Shown here: in pieces, positions 43,504-51,949 of the stretch
How the letters are laid out: each line of letters begins with the position of its first letter
How positions within the stretch are numbered: position 1 is the first letter of the stretch
NCBI RefSeq assembly: GCF_025685625.1
Contig: NZ_JAGSYI010000002.1
Span: forward strand, 124,001 to 188,000
Direction: 5' to 3'
Origin: Acidicapsa acidisoli
GTDB lineage: Bacteria; Acidobacteriota; Terriglobia; Terriglobales; Acidobacteriaceae
Length of the DNA stretch: 64,000 nt
Translations under genes and position numbers: made by a program
Notes under the pieces: model-generated
Database searches by the model: none
What the model saw: only the letters and a program-made list of their open reading frames with translations
Told to the model about the DNA's origin: nothing

Positions 43504-44496
43504 TCAGGCGCAATGAGATTCCAGCGGGTCCAGCGCATAGTGCAGCAACATCGCCACGGCACAAGAAGTTAGACGCGTCGCCGCTGAGTCCGCGCGACTC
43601 GTAAGAATCACCGGAACTTTCGTCCCCAGCACAATCCCAGCCAACTGCGCGCCCCCCAGATACTCCAGCTGCTTGGCCAACATATTGCCGGATTCAAGAT
43701 CCGGCACCACCAAGATATCCGCCTGCCCCGCCACCCGAGACACGAGCCCTTTGATCTGTGCGGCTTTCGCGCTCACTGCGGTGTCGAAGGCCAACGGACC
43801 ATCCAGCATCCCGCCAGTGATCTGACCGCGCTCGGCCATCTTGCATAGTGCAGCGGCATCGAGGGTTGATTTGATCTTGGGATTAACAGTTTCAATCGCG
43901 GACAGCAAGGCTACTTTCGGTTCGGGGATCCCAAGTGCATGAGCAAGTTCGATAGCGTTTTGGACGATGTGAACCTTGTCCTCCAACTCAGGCTCGATGT
44001 TGATCGCGGCATCTGTGATAAGCAGAGTGCGCGGGTAGGCTGGCGTATCCATCACAAACACGTGTGAGATCCGCCTTGAGGTGCGCAGCCCGGTATCCCG
44101 AGCCATCACCACGCGCATCAGTTCATCGGTATGCAGGCTACCCTTCATGAGAGCCTGAGACTGCCCGCTGCGGCACATGGCTACGCTGATCTGGGCCGCT
44201 AGTTCTTCCGTTGCGGCATCAACAATCGGATAGCCGGTGATATCCAGCCGAGCCTTCCTGGCCAATGCATCTAATGCCATCGTCGGTCCAACCAGCGTGG
44301 CCTTGATGATTCCGGCCTGAGCCGCCTCAGTTGCGCCGCGCAGCGCCACCTCGGAGAGTGGCCAGCAAACTGTGGTGGTGATTGCCGGCAGATTTTTGCA
44401 ACGCTCCAGAAACTGATAAAAGACGTGAAAGTCCGGAGGATGGCTGACCAATGGATCCACGGTAGTCGATTCCACCAGACTTGCGAGATCGCTCAT
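43504..44496 (-). CDS. Phosphate acetyl/butyryltransferase family enzyme
   Basis: A 330-residue member of the Pta/Ptb family, which exchanges CoA and phosphate on a short acyl group. Family signatures are LVGPTMALDALARKARLDIT, RDTGLRTSRRISHVFVMDTP, TLLITDAAINIEPELEDKVH, LSAIETVNPKIKSTLDAAAL and GGMLDGPLAFDTAVSAKAAQ. AAGGAG lies 8 nt before the ATG at 44496. No acetate or butyrate kinase lies nearby. It is the last gene on the strand of the cytochrome operon, 148 bp after it, and may add substrate-level ATP formation to the electron-transfer module. Confidence 0.9.
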   Translation of the reverse strand: MSDLASLVESTTVDPLVSHPPDFHVFYQFLERCKNLPAITTTVCWPLSEVALRGATEAAQAGIIKATLVGPTMALDALARKARLDITGYPIVDAATEELAAQISVAMCRSGQSQALMKGSLHTDELMRVVMARDTGLRTSRRISHVFVMDTPAYPRTLLITDAAINIEPELEDKVHIVQNAIELAHALGIPEPKVALLSAIETVNPKIKSTLDAAALCKMAERGQITGGMLDGPLAFDTAVSAKAAQIKGLVSRVAGQADILVVPDLESGNMLAKQLEYLGGAQLAGIVLGTKVPVILTSRADSAATRLTSCAVAMLLHYALDPLESHCA

Positions 44497-44643
44497 CAAG
44501 AGTTCTCCTTACAGGATCGGACTGCCTCTAGAATCATCTCGTCCGCTCTGAGCGTCAAGACTCGATCTGGAGGGTTGAAGACGATCGTTTGGCGCACTAA
44601 AGGCTATCCGGTTTACGCTCGCATTCAATCAAGTTCTCTACGT

Positions 44644-46080
44644 CTATTGGAGACCTATATCGGCCAACTGCTTGGGGTTGGGCTCGTCGACAGCAACCAG
44701 ATTATGGCACATTGAGCAGTCATTCGTGATGCTAGTGCCATTCTTCGCCGTATGACTTCCGTCGTGACAACGCATACACCCTCCTGTCAAGGCGGCGGAG
44801 TGACCTATGTTGTTTGGATGCGTGCCCCATGTGACTTTCATGAATGGAAAGACATTCTGGTTATAGATCAAAACGAGTGCATTGGCCGCTTGCTCCACCT
44901 GCACGCGTTGGCTGTTCCAGATATCCGGATATTGAGATCGATAGAAGCCTTCGAGACCACCAGTGATTTTGGCGGTTGCCTCCTCAGCGGAGGTGTAGCT
45001 GGCTCTTATGAGCACGAGTCCTTGCTTGTGAACGAACAGCAGGGAGGCGGAAGGAGTGCCAGCCGCCATGTCCTTGTTGAGCGCGTCCTCTGGAGTATCG
45101 AAGGAGTGCGCTGGACGATTGTGGCAGTCAATGCAGTCCATCTCATGCCTCTGGCCGGTAATGGTTCCGCTTGTCGAACCAGAGTTGAAATCAGTGGCCG
45201 AACCATCGTCATTTCGCTTGCTGACGAAGTTGATGGTCTGGCGGTGGGAGTCGGTGGCAACGAATTCAATATGGCCAAGGTGGGCGCCGTGAATGCCACT
45301 GAGCTTGCCAAATTGATTGCGGCCGCCGATATGCATCACAATTAGGGTTCGCGAGACGGCGTTCTTTTCATCATCACCGTAGGATGTTTTTACCAGGAGC
45401 TTGTCGCCGATCGATCGATCCGGATTATGACAGTTGAGACAGGTTGCGCTGGCGGGAGGCAGCCTGTCTCCAGGCATAATCGGTTGCGGGTAGTTGTGAA
45501 AAATGACCATGAGCAACTGCCTGGTGCCGTTCATTTTGGCGTGGACATAGCCGGGAACTCCGGGCGCGACATGACATTCTGTACACGCAACGCCGGAATG
45601 CGAGGCCACGCCATAAGCCTTCCACTCAGGAGCCATGACGTGGCAGCCCTGGCCGCAGAAGTTGGGCGTATCCATGTACGCCACGCCGCGGTAACTTGCA
45701 GTGCCGACAATGACAAAATTGATGAAGGTGGCTACGACAACAAAATTGACTCCGTGGCGAAAGATGGGGTCGGCAAAGTCAATTTTGGGATAGACCGCAG
45801 GCAGGCGGTCGAGAGCTACCAGGTGACGATGGCGCAGCCACATGCCGATTGGAATGAGAAGCAGGCCAAGGACAAAGATCGCAGGCAGGCAGAGATCGAA
45901 GATGATCCCGATGTAGGGATTGGTCGAACCGCCGTGGCCGAAGATATCCACGACCCAGAAGCCGACCAGGGTCAGGGCTGACGCGCTGGTGAGCGCTCCG
46001 CCAATCAAGCTGATCGGGTTGTTCCCGAAAAAGAGAGATGGCCTGAGCCACTCCTTCTCAAATCTGGTGAACCAGCTCAT
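44644..46080 (-). CDS. NapC/NirT/ImcH-like inner-membrane hexahaem cytochrome c
   Basis: A 478-residue protein with three N-terminal membrane helices (about residues 22-48, 58-83 and 110-133) followed by a periplasmic domain. Six haem sites are visible: CGQGCH, CTECH, CLNCH, CIDCH, CMRCH and CSMCH. The first pair, in NFCGQGCHVMAPEW and GVACTECHVAPG, matches the NapC/NirT quinol-dehydrogenase family. The three-helix layout and length resemble ImcH of Geobacter, which has one more haem. It should take electrons from the quinol pool and pass them to periplasmic cytochromes. Last cytochrome of a four-gene operon with the decahaem protein and porin. Confidence 0.88.
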   Translation of the reverse strand: MSWFTRFEKEWLRPSLFFGNNPISLIGGALTSASALTLVGFWVVDIFGHGGSTNPYIGIIFDLCLPAIFVLGLLLIPIGMWLRHRHLVALDRLPAVYPKIDFADPIFRHGVNFVVVATFINFVIVGTASYRGVAYMDTPNFCGQGCHVMAPEWKAYGVASHSGVACTECHVAPGVPGYVHAKMNGTRQLLMVIFHNYPQPIMPGDRLPPASATCLNCHNPDRSIGDKLLVKTSYGDDEKNAVSRTLIVMHIGGRNQFGKLSGIHGAHLGHIEFVATDSHRQTINFVSKRNDDGSATDFNSGSTSGTITGQRHEMDCIDCHNRPAHSFDTPEDALNKDMAAGTPSASLLFVHKQGLVLIRASYTSAEEATAKITGGLEGFYRSQYPDIWNSQRVQVEQAANALVLIYNQNVFPFMKVTWGTHPNNIGHSAALTGGCMRCHDGSHTAKNGTSITNDCSMCHNLVAVDEPNPKQLADIGLQ

Positions 46081-46098
46081 ACCTGCCCTGTCCCTCGA

Positions 46099-46425
46099 CT
46101 ACTTCTTCTGCAAAGTGTGGATGTAGCCGATCACTCCCTTGATCTCCGCGTCCGTGAGCTTGCCCTTATAAGCGGGCATCTTCCCTTTGCCGTTCGTGGT
46201 AGCTTCGATCAGTTCGGCGTCGGACTTCTGCAGGATCTGCGGGTCGTTGAAGGGAATTGCCTTCATCGACTTGCCGGCCGGCGTAGCGCCAAGTCCGTCG
46301 GCGCCATGGCACATCTGGCATTTCGCCTTGTAGGTATCGCCGCCAAGGCCTTGGGCAAGGGCAGGAATGCTGGTGACGACAAGGGTGAGAGCAACGGCAA
46401 CAGCCTGGGAGGTGCGATTCAGCAT
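46099..46425 (-). CDS. Small periplasmic cytochrome c (monohaem, class I)
   Basis: A 108-residue precursor with a signal peptide (residues 1-24, ending PALAQ). The haem site is CQMCH in KAKCQMCHGADGLG and the axial Met is in GKGKMPAYKGKLTDAEIKGV. AAGGAG precedes the ATG. It lies 18 bp upstream of the NapC-like gene and downstream of the barrel gene, so it is part of the operon. Its likely job is to shuttle electrons between the inner-membrane cytochrome and the decahaem protein. Confidence 0.92.
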   Translation of the reverse strand: MLNRTSQAVAVALTLVVTSIPALAQGLGGDTYKAKCQMCHGADGLGATPAGKSMKAIPFNDPQILQKSDAELIEATTNGKGKMPAYKGKLTDAEIKGVIGYIHTLQKK

Positions 46426-46479
46426 GGGAGATCTCCTTTTGAATTCAGGGCGGGCACGATCGACGACCGAGTTGAAAAT

Positions 46480-48747
46480 TCAGAACGCATAGTTTACCGA
46501 GAGCGTGTAGAGGTTACCGCGAAAGTTCCGGGGCGCCGTGGGCCCAATGGGCGATCCTTCGCCGTAGCCGAAGTAGTTGTAATCGGCCTTCCAGGACCAG
46601 TTCTTCTGAATATCCATGACGACATTGGCGTAAGGCGACTGATACTGAGACTGCAGTGATCCATTCACCTGACGTAGATTGATCGCGTCGCTGTTGCCAT
46701 TGACCGCGCTCATGCGATAGCCGCCGTTCAGATGAACACGCTTCACGGGGGCCAGCATGAATGCCAACGATCCGAATTGCGTCGGCGCGTTGTAATATCC
46801 GGTGCTCGCAAACGGCGTTCCGGCTGCAACACATACATCCGGTGCCGTACTGGCATTGGGCGGGGCGGGCGTGGATGCGTAGCACTCGATTGTGCTCGAA
46901 TAGACGCTGTCGTAGCCGTAGTTCATGTCCAACGACCACTTCTCGCTGGGTGCAATCGAGGCGCCAACGGAGAAGTCGCGATTGTGCTCCAGATGATTGA
47001 CAGTCTGCACGTTATCGCTGCTCTCACGAATGTTGATTGCACCCGAGAGGGTAAGCCATCCCTGCGGCTTGTAGGTACTGCGCAGGCGGTAGTGTTCCAT
47101 GTGGCGCGGGCTGATGCGGGTAAAGGCGTTATCCGCATACATGGCGTCAACGTCGAAGTTGACACGCCATTGTGGGCTCGGCCGCAACGCAGAGCCGAAA
47201 AGACCCCAGTTTTCGTGAATAGGAATGAAGTCTCCGCCGGCGTCGGTGATGATGCGGCTGCGATAGCGGTAGCCAAGCGAAACTCGCGCCCGCGACGTAG
47301 CGTCCCAGGCCACGAGGAAGGTATTGGTCTTGGTCTTCTGATTGAGGAATTCAGAATCGGCCGTTACTGCGGGCGGATTGGGGGAAATCACCGGGGTTGC
47401 CAACAACGATGCCCCCAGATAGTCGGTTTCGCTAAGGTTATTTCTTCCCGGCACACGGAAGTTCCAGAAATTGAAGAGATTTGTTGCAGTAACTGTCGGG
47501 GTAATCTGCCATGTCACGCCGAGGTCGCCATTGACATCCACCCGGCGCGCATTGGCTGAGCCAGTTACAACCGATTCGCGTAGTGTTGTGCGGCTTTCAA
47601 GGCCGTTGAATGTTTCGTTGAAATTGTTTAGATTGGCGGTCGCTCCGCTATAAAGCAGCCGCCCATTGAATGTGAAATGTGGAACATCTGCGCTCTGGAA
47701 TCGGAGTTGTTCGCTGGGCATCAGCGTACGAGTCGGCGCAGTACGGCTGTACGAAAGAAAGGCATTACAGGTTGGATTGACAGCCCCAGTCGAGGTAAAT
47801 GGTGCGGCGCAGGGAGTCTTCCATACCGAAGAGATATCGATTCCCAGACTGACCGGCGTGCCATTGGACAGTTGATAATTCAGGCCACCAAGTCCCCAGG
47901 TGGTATCACCCTTGTAATTGGTCACGAATTCGTCATAACTCACGGTCGTGTGCTTGAAAAGTCTCCAGTCGAGGCCGCCTGTCCAACTGTCAGTCATATT
48001 GCGCCAGTCTTGTGTGAGCAGAGCTTCGGTGCCAAAATGCACGGAACTGTAGGATGGCCCTTCGCTGATGCTGTGGTTGTACCCGAAGCGCACGCTGACG
48101 CGCGACAACGGAGCCAGAGTAAGGTTGAGGTCGGTCATGCGACGCACGGTGTTATAGAGATGCGGCGAATCGAGAATAGGCAGAAACGGTGTGGATGCCG
48201 GCGGAATCAGAGGATTGGCCAGCAGGTCATAATCGAAGTACTGGCGGTCGCGGCGAAAGCTTCCTCGGAAATCGTAGATCTTTCCCTTGGAGATATTCAA
48301 GAGCGATACGCTGTTAGGATCCCCTGCGTACCCGAAGCTACTCGTCGTAAGCGTATCGAACAGCTTCGCTTTGAACGGATCTACGGCATGCATATCTAAC
48401 GATTGATTCAGGACGCGCGGTCCCGACTGCAGATTGACCATTGTGTCGTAGACCGCGCCGCTGCCGGAGTAATCCGCAATGTGGCCGCCAAGCTCGAGCG
48501 CCTGATGAATCACGTAGCCGTAACGAATGTTGTCTCCAGGTGCTGGCGGAGTTGTGTTATCGATAGCAGCCGGTACTTTCGCAGGTGCGCCTGCCTGTGC
48601 TGTGGCCGGATCGCTAGTCGGCGCGACCGTCTGGGCGGTCGCAGCCGAGGTATCCGTCGTCATACTTGTGCATACTGCCAGGGCGCACGCGAGCCGGACA
48701 GTGCGGGAGAGACGTGCCGTGAGCAATGTCGACAATGCGCGTATCAT
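46480..48747 (-). CDS. MtrB/PioB-like outer-membrane beta-barrel protein
   Basis: A 755-residue exported protein starting at the ATG at 48747 (GAGAGG 8 nt upstream). After the signal peptide and a Pro/Ala-rich linker (residues ~30-70) the sequence alternates like a large barrel: RYGYVIHQALELGGHIADYS, SFRRDRQYFDYDLLANPLIP, LTLAPLSRVSVRFGYNHSIS. It ends in the aromatic signature YTLSVNYAF. The size, the DLNLTLAPLSRVSVRFGY-type strands and the neighbouring decahaem gene identify the MtrB/PioB family, whose barrel sheathes a periplasmic decahaem cytochrome to form a conduit through the outer membrane. Confidence 0.88.
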   Translation of the reverse strand: MIRALSTLLTARLSRTVRLACALAVCTSMTTDTSAATAQTVAPTSDPATAQAGAPAKVPAAIDNTTPPAPGDNIRYGYVIHQALELGGHIADYSGSGAVYDTMVNLQSGPRVLNQSLDMHAVDPFKAKLFDTLTTSSFGYAGDPNSVSLLNISKGKIYDFRGSFRRDRQYFDYDLLANPLIPPASTPFLPILDSPHLYNTVRRMTDLNLTLAPLSRVSVRFGYNHSISEGPSYSSVHFGTEALLTQDWRNMTDSWTGGLDWRLFKHTTVSYDEFVTNYKGDTTWGLGGLNYQLSNGTPVSLGIDISSVWKTPCAAPFTSTGAVNPTCNAFLSYSRTAPTRTLMPSEQLRFQSADVPHFTFNGRLLYSGATANLNNFNETFNGLESRTTLRESVVTGSANARRVDVNGDLGVTWQITPTVTATNLFNFWNFRVPGRNNLSETDYLGASLLATPVISPNPPAVTADSEFLNQKTKTNTFLVAWDATSRARVSLGYRYRSRIITDAGGDFIPIHENWGLFGSALRPSPQWRVNFDVDAMYADNAFTRISPRHMEHYRLRSTYKPQGWLTLSGAINIRESSDNVQTVNHLEHNRDFSVGASIAPSEKWSLDMNYGYDSVYSSTIECYASTPAPPNASTAPDVCVAAGTPFASTGYYNAPTQFGSLAFMLAPVKRVHLNGGYRMSAVNGNSDAINLRQVNGSLQSQYQSPYANVVMDIQKNWSWKADYNYFGYGEGSPIGPTAPRNFRGNLYTLSVNYAF

Positions 48748-48760
48748 GCGAAGCAGCCTC

Positions 48761-49711
48761 TCACTTGAAGAACACGCTGCTGGCGTTTGAGCCATGGATC
48801 TGAACGTGGCAAACTGTGCAAGCCTGATATTGATTAGCCTGATTGTGGAATGAAGGCGTGCCAGGCGCGGTAAAGTTCATCGAAGCAGAATGGCACTGCA
48901 GGCACAGCGAGTTCACATTATTGCGAGTGAGCAAACGCGGATTTGGCGACCCATGGGGAAAATGACAGGAAGTGCAGCCTTCGGTCTTGAGCGGAGGATG
49001 TTCATACACGAACGGACCGGCAGTTTCTGCGTGGCACTCGGTGCAGATGGCATTCTGGTCGGCGCTCGACTTGAGTAATTTGTCCTCAAACGTGCCATGT
49101 GGATTGTGGCAGTCGCTGCATTTCATTAATCCTTCATTCACTTTGTGGTGGAATGGCTGGGCAAAGGCGGCCTTCGCGTCGGTATGGCAGCCATAGCACA
49201 GCTTCGGCTCCGATACCTTCAGTAAATTCGCTTCGCTCTGGAAGACATGACTGCTGTGGCAGCTTGTGCAGCTAACACCGGCTGCCCCATGCGAGGAGCG
49301 TTCGAAATTCGCGTGTGTGTCTGCGTGGCAACTCAGGCACTTGTCATCCACCATCTTCGGTGTTGCTTTTGAGAACTGAAATATCTTAGTAGCATCGCCG
49401 CCGGACTCCACATGCGCCTTGCCGGGACCGTGGCAGCTCTCGCATGTAACGCCTTTTCCACCATGCATAAGAGCAAGCTTCGAATGAGGATTGATAGCGA
49501 ACTTCGTTGAGACCTCAGCGTGGCAAGTGGCGCAGGTCTCAGACCCGACGTAATCGGCAGGATTGATCGAGGGATCTTTTCTGACCGATGCATTTGTGCG
49601 GCCTGGATCAGATTTCTGTTTGTCTTGACCAGCAGCATCTACTACTCGGTGAGGCATACAAAGCCAGAACAGCACCGTAATCATCGCTGAAGCAAAGAGC
49701 AAACGCCGCAT
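48761..49711 (-). CDS. DmsE/MtrA-like decahaem c-type cytochrome
   Basis: A 316-residue exported protein with ten CxxCH haem sites: CATCH, CESCH, CLSCH, CTSCH, CYGCH, CSDCH, CTECH, CTSCH, CLQCH and CTVCH. The signal peptide covers residues ~1-26. The number and spacing of haems and the size are those of MtrA/DmsE/PioA proteins, which insert into an MtrB-type barrel. The stop is 14 bp before the barrel gene's start. First gene of the operon. No outer-surface MtrC-like cytochrome is found in the window, so the terminal acceptor is unknown (metal, DMSO-like or other). Confidence 0.93.
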   Translation of the reverse strand: MRRLLFASAMITVLFWLCMPHRVVDAAGQDKQKSDPGRTNASVRKDPSINPADYVGSETCATCHAEVSTKFAINPHSKLALMHGGKGVTCESCHGPGKAHVESGGDATKIFQFSKATPKMVDDKCLSCHADTHANFERSSHGAAGVSCTSCHSSHVFQSEANLLKVSEPKLCYGCHTDAKAAFAQPFHHKVNEGLMKCSDCHNPHGTFEDKLLKSSADQNAICTECHAETAGPFVYEHPPLKTEGCTSCHFPHGSPNPRLLTRNNVNSLCLQCHSASMNFTAPGTPSFHNQANQYQACTVCHVQIHGSNASSVFFK

Positions 49712-50264
49712 GCATAATCACCGTAACCTTTTAGTGGCAATGACGACATAGCTCTGTGACTTCCAGCCGTTTTCGAGGTTTCAACACTCTGTTGAACGCG
49801 ATCACACATGTCACGAGTTTTGATGTCAGAGCAGGTTAACTAGCGTACCTTGTGCTGAGTATGGGCGCACAGACTCGACGGAATCTGAGCACTCTAGCTC
49901 ATAGAGTTCCCATTCTTCCAAGCAGCCTATGCTCGGCGGACTTGCAGAGCGGCTGAGGCTCTGGATTGGATCACCCTAGCTTTGGGAGGGCAGGCAGGAT
50001 TCCCTCGTGGCCTACTTTGCGGCTGGCGACATCAATGTTGGCTTTACCCTGGTCTGGTCGGCGTAGCATTAACTGCAGAGGGAAACAAGACCCTCCGCAT
50101 CCATCGCCCTGATAACTTCTGAAAGGATTGGGGCTCCTTTCCCGTCTACGAAGGTAGCTCCGCGGATATGACGCCGCATCTCCTTTCGCTTTCCCTAAAA
50201 CTAATGATTGGGCCACACGTTGCCCTAACTCGGTAGCTCAGAGGCCGACAACCAAGGAGTTCTC
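49712..50264. other. Divergent intergenic region between the cytochrome operon and the stress-protein gene
   Basis: About 550 bp between divergent starts. It must contain the promoters of both. I see no convincing gene, repeat or clear box pair. Confidence 0.4.
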
Positions 50265-51182
50265 ATGGATATCTCCAAGCAATTTCCCTTCGAAACGATC
50301 GTTGTGGCGTCAGACTTTTCACAAAAATCTTCGTCCACACTTCGCTATGCCCAAGCCATAGCGCTCCAGCATGGCGCTAAGCTAGTGCTCGTACATGTGA
50401 TAGATCCCATTGGCTACGCGTTTCCCACGGGGGTGCCTAGCGCCCTCTCCGTCGATCAAACGGCTCGCGAAGAACTGAATCGGGTCGAAGAGCAGCTACG
50501 CGCACAGGGGATTTCGGTTCACTCAGTTGTTCAGACGGGCGACATTTGTGAGCTCATCCTGCAGACGGTGCGTGACCACGGTGGGGATCTTCTGGTTCTT
50601 GGAACCCGCGGCAAGACGGCGGTTGGTCGGGCGGCGCTCGGAGCGATCGCGCGTCAACTCCTGGCAAAGACCGAGTTCCCCATCCTCACCGTCACACCCG
50701 ATGTCGAATTCCTGATTCCATGGGCGGGAAAATGGAGAACCGTTCTGCTGGCAACAGATTTTTCCACTTGCTCCCTGGCCGCATTGACCGCTGCACACCG
50801 CATCGCGCATCGGCTGTTGACGGTTCTCCACTCTTCCGTGACAGAAAGCGACACAGAGCATCGCAGTCATCTGGAACAGTTGCGCTTTCTCGCGCCCATG
50901 AACGAGTCTCACACCGTTCCCGTCGAACACATAGCGACCACTGGCGAAGCTGGACAGGTGATCGTGGACTTTGTCCTCAAGCATCAAATCGATCTAGTAG
51001 TCCTGGGCAGTCCTGCGACGATGCTGTCGGAGGAAGATATGCACACCAGCACCGTGCTCCAGGTGATATCCGGAGTCCACTGCCCTGTGCTTTGTATCCC
51101 TGCTCCCCGGGAGAAGGGAAAGTCGGCGACGTCGGCGATTGAATCCGGGAGAGAGGAAACTGCAGCACTGCAGAAAGCTTAG
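50265..51182 (+). CDS. Universal stress protein, tandem UspA domains
   Basis: A 305-residue protein made of two Usp domains. The first (residues ~6-150) starts FETIVVASDFSQKSSSTLRY and ends with the ATP-loop-like GTRGKTAVGRAALGAIARQL. The second (~155-290) starts RTVLLATDFSTCSLAALTAA and ends with LGSPATMLSEEDMHTSTVLQ, where the GxGxxG-S loop is altered. AAGGAG is 6 nt before the ATG. It is divergent from the cytochrome operon. Usp proteins often accompany respiratory or anaerobic genes; a regulatory role is possible. Confidence 0.9.
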   Translation: MDISKQFPFETIVVASDFSQKSSSTLRYAQAIALQHGAKLVLVHVIDPIGYAFPTGVPSALSVDQTAREELNRVEEQLRAQGISVHSVVQTGDICELILQTVRDHGGDLLVLGTRGKTAVGRAALGAIARQLLAKTEFPILTVTPDVEFLIPWAGKWRTVLLATDFSTCSLAALTAAHRIAHRLLTVLHSSVTESDTEHRSHLEQLRFLAPMNESHTVPVEHIATTGEAGQVIVDFVLKHQIDLVVLGSPATMLSEEDMHTSTVLQVISGVHCPVLCIPAPREKGKSATSAIESGREETAALQKA

Positions 51183-51739
51183 GTTTCCTGACATCAAGTT
51201 ACCCCTTTCCCCGGGCGAGACCTGGAAATTCCTCAACGAAATCTTCATCTTCGTCATTTTGGTGTTCCTGGATATGTCTCGATCTTCATTCGACAGGTTG
51301 CGCTTTCGATCGTAGTGGAGGTCGACATTGAGAATCGTCATACTCGGCGCCGGTGTTCAAGGTACGGTCTTCGCCGTGACGACGTGCGAAACTTTCTCCG
51401 CCAAGGGGAAGCAGCAAAACTCCGGAGCCTGCTGGCATCGATCGACGCCTGGCAGTTGAAGTTTCAGAAACATTCACCTAGCGGAATCGCATCGGATTGG
51501 CGTTAGACGACCAAACTCTGCGGCACCCTCGGGTTGCGAAGTGGTAATGGCGCGGCCCTTTTAGAAATCCATGGAGTCGCTTCGTAGCCTCGGATCACCA
51601 GTCTTTCAGGGACCGTTCAGACACAGGTGTTCTGGGTGCGCAAGGTACTTCCGTTCGAGGATTTCGGCCCATTCTGAGCGTATACTCGAAGACCAGGATA
51701 CGAATCTTTCGTTGCCCAGGCGGACGGACGTTACTTGCG
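51183..51739. other. Gene debris, including a Rossmann N-terminus
   Basis: About 550 bp with no intact gene. At 51328, after GGAGG, a TTG starts LRIVILGAGVQGTVFAVT, the GxGxxG start of an NAD(P)/FAD-binding protein. The frame then loses protein-like character. The rest looks like eroded coding DNA. Confidence 0.45.
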
Positions 51740-51904
51740 CAACTCCAGGATGAGTTGAAGCAGTTGCAGCGTCGGATAGAAAGAGCCGATGCTGTCATTT
51801 TCGAGGCAGCCGGAGAGCACGAAGTCTGCCAGCGTTTGATGGCGATCCCCGGAATGCCGACTCCTACAGCTAATATGCCGTTTTTTCCGCCTTCGCTAGG
51901 TTAA
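51740..51904 (+). pseudogene. C-terminal fragment of an IS110-family transposase, cut by the third transposon end
   Basis: The plus strand reads QLQDELKQLQRRIERADAVI then FEAAGEHEVCQRLMAIPGMP, the coiled helix and 'L..IPG' start of the IS110-family transposase_20 domain. The frame enters the end repeat and stops at a TAA there (PPSLG, stop). The catalytic N-terminal half is missing. Confidence 0.6.
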
Positions 51905-51907
51905 GGC
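51870..51907 (-). repeat. Third, outlying terminal repeat of the Tn3-family element
   Basis: Read inward from 51907 it begins GCCTTAACCTAGCGAAGGC and continues GGAAAAAACGGCA, matching the left end at 39151 at about 33 of 37 positions. It has the same orientation as the internal end at 43020, so it can pair with the left end to define a 12.8-kb unit. Confidence 0.8.
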
Positions 51908-51949
51908 CTCGTACAGTGCCAACGACCGGCGTCATTGCTCTCGGGAAGC

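Larger units (their letters stand above)
39151..51907. mobile_element. Candidate 12.8-kb outer transposition unit carrying the cytochrome operon
   Basis: Defined by the left end at 39151 and the inverted copy ending at 51907. The unit holds tnpA (broken), tnpR, the phosphotransacetylase-like gene, the four-gene cytochrome/barrel operon and the stress-protein gene. The outer pair matches over a longer stretch than the inner pair. No target duplication is visible (AGTAG versus CTCGT), so past transposition as a unit is a hypothesis. Confidence 0.5.

Noticed and set aside
49971-50216. Minus-strand frame of 81 codons upstream of the stress-protein gene
   Set aside because: Arg/Gly/Pro-rich with no ribosome site and located in a divergent promoter region; not treated as a gene.
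39146-51912. 5-bp target-site duplications at the Tn3 ends
   Set aside because: Flanks AGTAG, GTTTC and CTCGT do not match in any pairing, so no duplication is claimed.
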